Assembly: GCF_025630775.1 (NCBI RefSeq)
Contig: NZ_JAOSZE010000039.1
Coordinates: 42,461 to 106,460 of the forward strand
Source: Actinoplanes sp. KI2
Lineage (GTDB): Bacteria; Actinomycetota; Actinomycetes; Mycobacteriales; Micromonosporaceae
DNA: 64,000 nt
Direction of reading: 5' to 3'
Positions 7,521 through 14,819 of this stretch are shown one piece after another; the first letter of the stretch is position 1; each line of letters starts with the position of its first letter. The position numbers were made by a program, and so were the translations under genes. The notes under the pieces are model-generated. The model was not told the origin of the DNA and ran no database searches. It worked only from the letters and a program-made list of their open reading frames with translations.

Positions 7521-9767
7521 TCAGGCTCCGCGGGCCGCCAGCAGCTCGCGTGCGCCCCGATCGGCCTCGGCCCGCTCGTGCTCCTGGTCGGTGTGCCAGT
7601 GCAGGTAGCGGGGGACGGTCGAGGCCACGATCCCGAGGCCGGCGAGCAGCGGGGTGATCATCGGCTGGTACGCGGTCAGCACGGCGGCCAGGCCCAGCAC
7701 CCCGAGCAGCACGCCGACGGCGATCCGGCGGCCGGTGAGCGACCGGGCGGCCCGGCCCAGCGCGGTGAACCCGGCGCCCAGCGTCGAGTAGCGCGGATGG
7801 AACCGGCCGCCGATCTCCCAGGCCAGCACGGCCTCGGCGGTGAGCGCGGCCAGGCCGGCGAACATGGTGGCGACCCAGGCGTTCAGCACGGCGCCGTCCG
7901 AGGCGAGGGCGACGCTGTCGCTCACCGCGATGAGGACCCCGCACAGGGCGATCATCAGGAACACCCCGGCGACCGCCCAGGAGAGCGCTACCGGCCGGTT
8001 CTGCCGGCGCGACCACTCCCGGAACCGGCGGTTGCGGTTCAGCCAGGCGCGGCGCCGGGCGGCGGCCAGCTGCTCCTCGGCGCGTTCCTCGGCGTAGTCG
8101 CGGACCTGGTAGGCGAGCCACGGTCCGTCCGGCTGCTCGACCAGGCGGGCGAACCACGGCAGCCGGAACCGGCGCGCCTCCGCCGCCCGCTCCCGCCGGA
8201 TCTCGGCGCGCGTGTTGTCGTCCGCCACCGTCGCCCACAGGCTCAACGCCAGCGCGCGGGCGCGCGCCCGCGCGCGGTCCGCGGCGGCCTCGTGGGTGCC
8301 TTCCAGCGCGGCGCGTGCGCCCGGGTCCTCGATCTCTCGCGCGGCCTCCTGCCACCGCTGCCGGCGGCGCCGCCACTGCCGGTCGACCTCGTCGAGACCG
8401 TCGCCGCCGGTGAGGCCTCCGCCGGCCCCGCCGGTGGCGAGCAGCGGCAGCAGGCGGAACCGCCACAGCTCGTGCACGATCGCGGGCGAGTTGCCGTCGT
8501 TCGTGAACGCGCCCAGGGCGATCGCCGGCAGCGTGGCCCGGACCACGTTCACGCCGCGGTAGATCGGCGGAAGCATCGGCGCCATCGACCGGAGCAGGCG
8601 CAGCAGGCGCACGTTCGCGGGCTCCGCGGGGTCGTCGGTGTATGCCGGATCCGGCGGGAACTGCTCCCGCCACGCGGTCAGGGCACGCAGCGGTTCCGGG
8701 TCGTCGCCGAACAGCAGCCGTACGGTGTGCTCCCAGTTCGCCGTCATGGCCAGGGCGAGCAGCACCCGGTTGCGGTACTCGGTGTCGGCGTACGGGTAGG
8801 GGTGCTCGGCCGCGATCTCGGTCTCCGCCGCGCCGGCCGGAGCCGGGTACGCGATCGGCACCGCCGGGGAGTCGCCGTCCAGCCATGCGGTCACCTGCTC
8901 GCCACCCCAGCGTTCGTTGAGGTTCTGGGCGAGCAGGCCCTGGCACAGCAGCCGCAGGCGCGGGTCCACGACCACCTCGGTGCTGACCGGCCGGGCGGCG
9001 ATCTCGACCCGGACCAGCACGTCGTCCAGGCCGTCGAGGAACGGCTCCCCGGTGGCCAGTTCGAGAACGCTGATCCCCAGCGACCACCAGTCGAAGGCGG
9101 GCGACACCAGCTGTCCGCTGACGTACTCGGGCGGCAGGTATCGCACCGTCCCGGAGGCGTCGGTCACCGACTGCCCGAACGGCGCGTACACGCTGATGCC
9201 GAAGTCGATCAGCGCGATCTCGAGCGGCGCGAGGCGGCGCACCAGGACGTTCGCCGGCTTGACGTCCCGGTGCACGATCCCGTTGGCGTGCATCTCGCCC
9301 AGCGCGTCGGCGAGCTGCCGGACCACCCCGGTCAGCGCCTCCGCGGTGAACCGGGCCGGGTCGCTGCGCCGCAGCTCCGTCAGACTCCCGCCGGCCAGGT
9401 GCTCCAGCACCTCGTAACCGCGGCCGTCCGCCGTGCCGACCTCGGCGACCGTCACGGCGTACCGGCTCTGCTTGCTCTCCAGGAACGTCCGCACCGCGGT
9501 TTCCGGGCCCGGGCCCCGGTAGAGCTTCAGCACCCGCTCGGCGCCGCTGGCCCGCTCCTCGACGAGGCACACGTCCGCCTCGGCACCGGCCCGGTCGAGC
9601 CGGCGCAGCACGACGAAGCGCGCGTCGAGGGCCGGCGGCAGCCCTTCCGGGACCGCGGGCCTGGTGCGGCCCGGGTCCAGCCGGGTGATGTCGCCGTCGT
9701 CGAGCCGGTGCCGGCCCGGGTCGAGCTCGGTGACGGGCGCGTCGGCATCGGGTGCCGGATGCGTCAT
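7521..9767 (-). CDS. Membrane-bound Ser/Thr protein kinase
   Basis: 748 aa; ATG 9767 lies 7 nt after the OmpA-lipoprotein stop. A Hanks-type kinase domain spans ~50-310: a degenerate Gly-rich loop (RLDRAGAEADVCLVEE), the VLKLYR lysine, catalytic HRDVKPANVL (~163), DFGIS (~184), and the activation segment GTVRYLPPEY. After a charged helical linker come four hydrophobic segments in the last ~200 residues (ALSWAVAGVFLMIAL and later). This differs from the single-TM PASTA kinases of actinomycetes. It should phosphorylate threonines read by the FHA protein of the same run. The missing canonical GxGxxG may reduce activity, although the catalytic residues are intact. Confidence 0.92.
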   Translation of the reverse strand: MTHPAPDADAPVTELDPGRHRLDDGDITRLDPGRTRPAVPEGLPPALDARFVVLRRLDRAGAEADVCLVEERASGAERVLKLYRGPGPETAVRTFLESKQSRYAVTVAEVGTADGRGYEVLEHLAGGSLTELRRSDPARFTAEALTGVVRQLADALGEMHANGIVHRDVKPANVLVRRLAPLEIALIDFGISVYAPFGQSVTDASGTVRYLPPEYVSGQLVSPAFDWWSLGISVLELATGEPFLDGLDDVLVRVEIAARPVSTEVVVDPRLRLLCQGLLAQNLNERWGGEQVTAWLDGDSPAVPIAYPAPAGAAETEIAAEHPYPYADTEYRNRVLLALAMTANWEHTVRLLFGDDPEPLRALTAWREQFPPDPAYTDDPAEPANVRLLRLLRSMAPMLPPIYRGVNVVRATLPAIALGAFTNDGNSPAIVHELWRFRLLPLLATGGAGGGLTGGDGLDEVDRQWRRRRQRWQEAAREIEDPGARAALEGTHEAAADRARARARALALSLWATVADDNTRAEIRRERAAEARRFRLPWFARLVEQPDGPWLAYQVRDYAEERAEEQLAAARRRAWLNRNRRFREWSRRQNRPVALSWAVAGVFLMIALCGVLIAVSDSVALASDGAVLNAWVATMFAGLAALTAEAVLAWEIGGRFHPRYSTLGAGFTALGRAARSLTGRRIAVGVLLGVLGLAAVLTAYQPMITPLLAGLGIVASTVPRYLHWHTDQEHERAEADRGARELLAARGA

Positions 9768-9774
9768 CGCGGGA

Positions 9775-10956
9775 TCAACCGTCGCAGGACAGCTTGACCA
9801 CGACCGAGCGGTTGCGGACCGCGGCGCCGGGGATGAGCGTGCCCGCGGCCGTCGTGTCCCGCACGCGTCCCGGGTAGTGCTCGCCGGCGCCACTGGCGCT
9901 GATCCGCGACTGTGCCACCCCCAGATCGATCAGGACGTCCTTGACCGCGTCGGCGCGGCGCTCGGACAGCCGCTGGTTGGACGCGTCGCTGCCCTCGCTG
10001 GAGGTGGTGCCGACGAGCTGGACCCGTTGCGAATGCCCGGCCATCCGTTTCGCCAGCTGCGCCAGGGTGGTCCGGGCGCCCTTCGGGTCACGGAAGTCCG
10101 CGGTGTTGAGCGTGAACCCCACCGGGCTGCTGTCGGTGAGCACGGTGGTGCCGCACTCGGGGAAGACCGGCTGCTTCGGCAGCGCGACCACGGTGACCGG
10201 CACGTCGGTCGGGACCGACGTGCGGCTCGTCGCCGACTTCAGCGGGTTCACGCAGTCCGCGCCGGCCTTGTCGGCGATCGTCGTCCAGAGGTCGGTGATC
10301 TGCTTGTGGAGGTTCTCCGGCAGGGCCGGCTGCGGGTCGGCGGTGTCGCCGAGACCGACCAGCACGACGGAACGTTTGGTCAGGTCAGGCATCAGCTTCT
10401 GGGCGTCGAGGAAGTCGACGACCTCCTTCGGGTCCGCCGTGAACATCTCCGAGTTGGTGAAGCTCAGCGGCCCGGTGGTCGGGATCCCCGAGTCGATCAG
10501 CACGATGGTGCCGCCCTCCGGCGTGCTCCGGGCGGCCACGGTCAGGGCGGTGAGCACGTCCGCCTGCGGCCGCTTGGGCTTCAGGGTCTGCACGTACCCG
10601 TCGGCCTGGTTCAGGAAGCTCTGCAGGTCTCGCTCGCGGATCGTCGAGTTGTTGCCGTTGGTCCGGAAGGCGGCGGTCAGGCCCACCGTCGGCTGCCCGT
10701 CCACCCGGACGACCTGGACCTTTTTGGAGCTCTTGGCGGCCTCCCGGATCAGGCCCTTGACCTCGTCGGGCAGGCCGGGCGCCGGGCTGTTCGCGCGGGC
10801 GCCGACCACCAGCGTGATGGCCTGGCCCTGGTGGGCCGCGGCCGGGCAGTCGATCGACACCGGCTCCGGCGGGAAGGCGCCACCGCTGTCGCAGCTGACG
10901 AACGAGCCCGCGGCCATCGTGGATGCGGCCAGCAGGCCGCGGATCCGGTACTTCAC
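9775..10956 (-). CDS. Lipoprotein with C-terminal OmpA-like peptidoglycan-binding domain
   Basis: 393 aa from GTG 10956 with GGAGGAG 7 nt upstream. The N-terminus (RIRGLLAASTMAAGSFVSC) is a signal peptide ending in a lipobox-like FVSC. The middle (~30-230) has strand/helix features of a von Willebrand A-like fold (QAITLVVGARANS, GTIVLIDSGIP, RSVVLVGLGDTA). The last ~110 residues are an OmpA/MotB domain (GTTSSEGSDASNQRLSERRA, then RISASGAGE). OmpA-tailed lipoproteins with a vWA-like region are unusual in Gram-positives. This one would tie the kinase/AAA+ complex to the cell wall. Confidence 0.88.
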   Translation of the reverse strand: MKYRIRGLLAASTMAAGSFVSCDSGGAFPPEPVSIDCPAAAHQGQAITLVVGARANSPAPGLPDEVKGLIREAAKSSKKVQVVRVDGQPTVGLTAAFRTNGNNSTIRERDLQSFLNQADGYVQTLKPKRPQADVLTALTVAARSTPEGGTIVLIDSGIPTTGPLSFTNSEMFTADPKEVVDFLDAQKLMPDLTKRSVVLVGLGDTADPQPALPENLHKQITDLWTTIADKAGADCVNPLKSATSRTSVPTDVPVTVVALPKQPVFPECGTTVLTDSSPVGFTLNTADFRDPKGARTTLAQLAKRMAGHSQRVQLVGTTSSEGSDASNQRLSERRADAVKDVLIDLGVAQSRISASGAGEHYPGRVRDTTAAGTLIPGAAVRNRSVVVKLSCDG

Positions 10957-11828
10957 GGTGTCTCCTCCGGTCGGTCCGTTCTGGGTTGACGTTGATGCGG
11001 TGGTCGCGGCGGGTACGCGGGCGGGAGCGGGATCGGCACGGTCGGGTCGTCCCACCCGGTCCGGCCGACCGCCCGGGCCGCGTTCCGGTTCTGCGCGAAG
11101 ATCAGCTCCGCGTCCGCCCGGAGCCGGTTGGCGGTCGCCTCGAACTGCCGATCCACCTCCGCCATCGCGACTTCGCGGCGCCGGCGCGCCCGGCTGATCG
11201 CCAGCCACACCTGTTCGGCCTGCGAGAACTCCCAGTGCGTGTCGGCGTGCTTAGTGGCCGCCGTGGTCCGCTTGGTGGCGGCCCGGCCGAACTGCCGGGC
11301 GGCCGGCTCCTGCCGGAAGTAGCCGGCCAGGCTCGCCACCACCCCGGTCGCGATGTACAGCACGAGGAAGAGCAGCGCGGACAGGTACAGCGGCGTGCTC
11401 GACCCGCCGGTGCCCAGGTCGTCGGTGACGGTGCCGCTGTCGGTGGTGAACGTGGAGGCGCCGCCCGGCTCCAGGACCAGCCGCACGACGAACGCGACCA
11501 CGCCGAGCATCGCCCAGGTGCCGCCGAGCACCAGCGCCAGCGTCTTCGAGCCGGTGATGTTCCGCGGGTTGATCGTGGCCCGCGCCTGGAGCCCGGCGTA
11601 GTGGGCCAGGGTCAGCGCGACCGAGGCGAACCCGGCGACCGCGATCGTCACCATCAGCGGCGGGACGTTCAGCACCAGGATCAGCACCTGGTAGAAGGTC
11701 ACCACGTCGACACCCCCGGCGGCCAGCAGGACCAGCCAGAACAGGCCGTGCGTCCAGGACCGCCCGGCGATCTGCGAGAGGTCGCCGTGGATGATGCCGC
11801 GCGGTGGCCGGTCGGTGGGCTCGATCAT
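10953..11828 (-). CDS. Four-TM membrane protein
   Basis: 291 aa, family not recognised. Four hydrophobic segments lie at roughly 28-55, 58-80, 94-118 and 145-170. A basic helical cytosolic region (RARRRREVAMAEVDRQFEATANRLRAD is its core) and a Pro-rich tail follow. Start and stop both sit in 4-nt overlaps with the neighbours, so it is translationally coupled to the genes on each side. Likely a structural part of the membrane assembly. Confidence 0.8.
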   Translation of the reverse strand: MIEPTDRPPRGIIHGDLSQIAGRSWTHGLFWLVLLAAGGVDVVTFYQVLILVLNVPPLMVTIAVAGFASVALTLAHYAGLQARATINPRNITGSKTLALVLGGTWAMLGVVAFVVRLVLEPGGASTFTTDSGTVTDDLGTGGSSTPLYLSALLFLVLYIATGVVASLAGYFRQEPAARQFGRAATKRTTAATKHADTHWEFSQAEQVWLAISRARRRREVAMAEVDRQFEATANRLRADAELIFAQNRNAARAVGRTGWDDPTVPIPLPPAYPPRPPHQRQPRTDRPEETP

Positions 11829-12286
11829 GGCCGGGGCTCCCTCGGCGGGTCGGTCTCACGGGGGTCGTAGATCGGGGTCTCCGGATCGCTCAGCTGGTCG
11901 AGCGCGTTGGTCACCGCGGCATCCATGTGGGACAGGTTGCTGCGGGTGTTGTGTGCCATCGTGCGGGCCCGGTCCAGATACGGCCGGACCATGACCTCCA
12001 GCCGGTCGAGCCGGTCCATGTACCCGTCGTGCCGGGCGTGCAGGCCGGCCTTGAGCTCGTCGATGGAGTGCCGGATGTAGTCGTCCACGGCCTGCCGGAA
12101 CCGGACGTCGTCGAGGTCGGGCGCGTGACCGCCGATGCGGGTGCGCAGGCCGTCGGTGATCGAGGTGAGATCGATGGTGTACTCGACCGGTTCCCGGGCC
12201 AGTTGTTCGAGCTCGGCCATCGCCTGCCGCAGCGGGCGGGGCATGCGCGGCCGGCGGTTCCACTGTGGAATCAGCGGGATCCTCAT
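11825..12286 (-). CDS. Small helical hypothetical protein
   Basis: 153 aa, soluble. The sequence is mostly predicted helix (RPLRQAMAELEQLAREPVEY, then DDYIRHSIDELKAGLHARHD). The ATG is 4 nt after the stop of the upstream gene. No recognised family, signal or TM segment. Its place between a coiled-coil protein and a 4-TM protein suggests a small linker subunit of the same assembly. Confidence 0.75.
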   Translation of the reverse strand: MRIPLIPQWNRRPRMPRPLRQAMAELEQLAREPVEYTIDLTSITDGLRTRIGGHAPDLDDVRFRQAVDDYIRHSIDELKAGLHARHDGYMDRLDRLEVMVRPYLDRARTMAHNTRSNLSHMDAAVTNALDQLSDPETPIYDPRETDPPREPRP

Positions 12287-12290
12287 CGCG

Positions 12291-13010
12291 TCACTCCTCG
12301 GTGGGGGCGGGCAGGGTGATGACGCCGTCCTGGCAGGTCGCGTCGACCCACCGGGGAAGCGCCAGGGAGACGACCGGCAGCGCCGTCGAGAGGTTGCGGC
12401 CCTCCGGATGGGTCTGCACGACCGCATCCCAGTACGACGCGATCCGCAGGACGTAGTAGTCGGCCAGGCGGCGGGCCCGGGCCTGGGCCAGGGCGAACTC
12501 CTGGTCGATCCGGGCGGTCGCCGTGGTGATCGCCTGGCGGCGGCCCCGCGCCGCCGCCTCGCACCGGGCCAGTTCCGCGCGGGCGGCGGCGATCCGCTGT
12601 TCGCGCATCGCGGCGCGGCGACCGTGCAGCACCGGCGTTCCGGCGAGCGGGAGCTCCTGGTAGTTCCGCGGCTGCAGCTCGGACTCGGTCAGTTCGGCCT
12701 GCTTCGCGGCGAGGTCGGCTCGGGCCTGCTCGATCAACTCCAGGTCCGTGTCGAGGGCGCCGCGCAGCCGGGCGATCTCGTCCCGGATCTCGGTGATCCG
12801 GTCGAGGAAGAGCCGGTGCTGCTCGTTGATCCGGTACCTCCCCGCGTGGCTCAGCTCGTCCTGGTACGGGGTGCTGATCCGGGCCTCGGCCTCGAGCTGC
12901 TCGGTCAGCGTGGTGAACGGCGGGATGCGCTTGCGCCCGTCCCGCCGGCCACGCCGGGTGTCGGTCTTGCGATCGCGGGTGGCATAGGGAATCGGCTCCG
13001 GAACGGTCAT
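12291..13010 (-). CDS. Coiled-coil hypothetical protein
   Basis: 239 aa, soluble. It has a long central coiled coil (DRITEIRDEIARLRGALDTD and on through EQARADLAAKQAEL) and a second helical stretch after ~125, ending in an acidic tail. ATG overlaps the upstream stop (ATGA). Family unknown. Confidence 0.75.
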   Translation of the reverse strand: MTVPEPIPYATRDRKTDTRRGRRDGRKRIPPFTTLTEQLEAEARISTPYQDELSHAGRYRINEQHRLFLDRITEIRDEIARLRGALDTDLELIEQARADLAAKQAELTESELQPRNYQELPLAGTPVLHGRRAAMREQRIAAARAELARCEAAARGRRQAITTATARIDQEFALAQARARRLADYYVLRIASYWDAVVQTHPEGRNLSTALPVVSLALPRWVDATCQDGVITLPAPTEE

Positions 13011-13834
13011 GCCGGCGTACCACCCTTCTCCGGGGCGCATCGTGTTCGCGCGTCGGCCAGCCAGCCGAGCAGGTCCGCCTCGTGCCCGGCGGCGATCTCG
13101 CGGAGCGACAACGACTGACGCCGTACGTCGCGCCGGGTGGCCTCGCCGGGCACGCCGCTCTCCGGCACCGGGGTGTCGGTGTGTGCCAGCCGGTGCACGG
13201 CCGACACCAGACGGCCCTTGGCGGCCAGCGCCTCGCTCTCCTGCCGCCCGGTGTCCGCCTCCCGCAGCGAGTCGGCGACCCGGGCGCGGGTCCTGGCGTC
13301 GCCGGCCCCCAGCGCCACCGCGACCAGCACGACCGCGTTGGCCTGCCGGATCCGGTCGGTGAGGGTGGTGAGCATCGCCTCGTAGACCTCGCGCAGCTCC
13401 GGCGAGTCCTCCAGGCCGGGCACCGGCCCGAGGGCCGATCCGCGTACCGGCGGTGTCGCCTCGGCGGCGCCCCGGCGCTGGGCGATGGCCCGCAGGTCGT
13501 CGACGGCGGCGGCGATGCGGTCGACCGGCCGGTCGGCGGCCGGTGCTCCCGGCTTGGCCGGACCCCCGAGGACGTACGGGCGGATCTCCTCGTCCACCCG
13601 GGCGGCCAGCCGATGCTGGTCGACCAGGGCGACGGCGAGTCCGCGCTGCATCCGGGCGGTGGCGCTCGGCCCGGCGGACAGGTGCCCGGCCATGCCCTCG
13701 AGCGCCTCGGCGATGACCTGCCGCTGCTGCCGCCGGTGCCGCCGGACCGCCAGGAACGAGGCCGCCATGATCAGGATCGTGATCCCGATCAGCGCGGCGG
13801 CGGTCTCCGGCACCGCAAATGGCCAACTGATCAC
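13007..13834 (-). CDS. Single-TM protein, head of the minus-strand run
   Basis: 275 aa from GTG 13834 with AAGGA 7 nt upstream. A TM segment (TAAALIGITILIMAASFLAV) near the N-terminus is followed by an Arg-rich stop and a helical cytosolic part of ~240 residues. No family recognised. It is the first gene of the coupled run that ends in the E1-like gene, and a perfect 21-bp dyad containing the island motif lies 31-52 nt upstream, so it is the probable promoter-proximal gene of the operon. Confidence 0.78.
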   Translation of the reverse strand: MISWPFAVPETAAALIGITILIMAASFLAVRRHRRQQRQVIAEALEGMAGHLSAGPSATARMQRGLAVALVDQHRLAARVDEEIRPYVLGGPAKPGAPAADRPVDRIAAAVDDLRAIAQRRGAAEATPPVRGSALGPVPGLEDSPELREVYEAMLTTLTDRIRQANAVVLVAVALGAGDARTRARVADSLREADTGRQESEALAAKGRLVSAVHRLAHTDTPVPESGVPGEATRRDVRRQSLSLREIAAGHEADLLGWLADARTRCAPEKGGTPA

Positions 13835-13865
13835 GCCGCGTCCTTCGAAACTCCGTAGTGTCGCC

Positions 13866-13886
13866 GTCCGTCCTTTTCTGACGGAC
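13866..13886 (-). promoter_or_regulatory. Perfect 7-7-7 dyad containing an island motif
   Basis: GTCCGTC (13866-13872), 7-nt spacer, GACGGAC (13880-13886). The minus strand reads GTCCGTCAG at 13886-13878, 43 nt before GTG 13834. It is the most symmetric copy of the motif and points to a dimeric DNA-binding protein. Confidence 0.65.
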
Positions 13887-13983
13887 GGGAGAGCCCGTCC
13901 CCCGGACCGGGGGAACCTGGTCGCCGTCACCGTGCCGACCGAGGGCGACGACCAGCGCACCCTGGACATCGCCCGAGCCGGCT

Positions 13984-14751
13984 TCAGGGAAGCTGTGCCA
14001 TCGCCGCGTCGAGCTGGGCCCGCAGTGCGTCCACGGTGGGATCGCCGGCCGGCAGCCGGTCGAGCGCCGCCCGCATCCGCGTGGTCGCGGCCGTGGCGGC
14101 GGCCACGTCCCGCCGCTGAAGGGCGGTCATCATCTCGCCCATGATCTCCATGAGCTCGATCGCCGGATGGTGCGCGGGACCGAACCGCTGATCGGCCTTC
14201 ATCGCGGCCACCTGCGCGGGAATGTCCGGCATCAGGCTCAGGTCCTGCCGGTCGGCGGCGATCCGCACCATCAGCCCGTTGCGCAGACCCGGCCAGAGCG
14301 CGGCGTACGAGGTGTCCCGCGGCGGTGACATCGCGTCCAGCTCGGCCAGCGCGGCCGCCGGGTCGGTGCCCGGCTCGTCGGCGAGCGCGCCGGCCGCGTA
14401 CGCCATCGCCCGCAGGCCGGCGAGCGCGCCCGGATCATCCGGGTCGTCCTCGGCGTCGGCCAGCATGCGGATCACCCGGGCCGCGCCGACGTGCTGCCCG
14501 ATCAGCGTCGCCTCGATGACCCGCAGCGCCAGGAAGCGGGCCGCCACCGACCGGTCGGCGGTCGAGCCGGTGGCCGATTCCAGGTCGGCGAGCGCGTTCC
14601 GGAGCGTCTGCGGCTGGTGGTCGAACTGGTAGCCGCGCCCGTACGCCACCGCCCGGCCGAGCAGGTCCCGTTCGGACGTCAGGCGGGTGATCACCGTCGG
14701 CAGCCGCTCGGCCGGCATCTGGATGAGAACGCTCAGCACGTGGTTGGTCAT
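13984..14751 (-). CDS. TPR-like helical protein, divergent partner of the CHAT gene
   Basis: 255 aa. All-helical, Ala-rich sequence resembling the N-terminal helical repeats of the neighbouring CHAT proteins (for example TSERDLLGRAVAYGRGYQFD versus the start of the 934-aa CHAT protein). No catalytic motif. It is divergent from the CHAT gene, with the start codons 68 nt apart and four motif copies in between. The motif core ends 8 nt before its ATG. It may be a stand-alone repeat partner or inhibitor of the CHAT protease; that is inference. Confidence 0.75.
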   Translation of the reverse strand: MTNHVLSVLIQMPAERLPTVITRLTSERDLLGRAVAYGRGYQFDHQPQTLRNALADLESATGSTADRSVAARFLALRVIEATLIGQHVGAARVIRMLADAEDDPDDPGALAGLRAMAYAAGALADEPGTDPAAALAELDAMSPPRDTSYAALWPGLRNGLMVRIAADRQDLSLMPDIPAQVAAMKADQRFGPAHHPAIELMEIMGEMMTALQRRDVAAATAATTRMRAALDRLPAGDPTVDALRAQLDAAMAQLP

Positions 14752-14759
14752 GCCGTCCT

Positions 14760-14768
14760 CTGACGGAC
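14760..14768 (-). promoter_or_regulatory. Island motif GTCCGTCAG, faces the TPR-like gene at 14751
   Basis: Core plus GTCCGTCAGAGGACGGC runs straight into the ATG (8 nt between core and start). Together with the plus-strand copy at 14771 it forms CTGACGGAC-GT-GTCCGTCAG, a perfect 9-bp inverted repeat with a 2-nt centre, in the divergent promoter. Confidence 0.7.
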
Positions 14769-14770
14769 GT

Positions 14771-14811
14771 GTCCGTCAGAGGACGTGTCCGTCAGAGGAC
14801 GCGTCCGTCAG
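14771..14811 (+). promoter_or_regulatory. Three tandem island motifs in front of the CHAT gene
   Basis: GTCCGTCAG at 14771-14779, 14787-14795 and 14803-14811, an exact 16-bp period with AGGACGT/AGGACGC spacers. The last copy ends 8 nt before ATG 14820 and no Shine-Dalgarno is visible in those 8 nt. Confidence 0.75.
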
Positions 14812-14819
14812 TAGCTGCC

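Noticed and set aside
112..7608. Long plus-strand frames over the kinase/AAA+/FHA region
   Set aside because: Low-complexity Arg/Gly/Pro translation with no motifs; the minus-strand frames carry all recognisable domains and coupled starts.
1..13834. Type VII secretion locus (because of a ubiquitin-like protein and membrane proteins)
   Set aside because: No EccC-type FtsK ATPase, no WXG100 proteins and no mycosin; the ATPase is ClpB-like.
14771..14811. Possible mini CRISPR array
   Set aside because: Units are only 16 bp with identical spacers and no cas genes; they match the promoter motif found elsewhere in the island.
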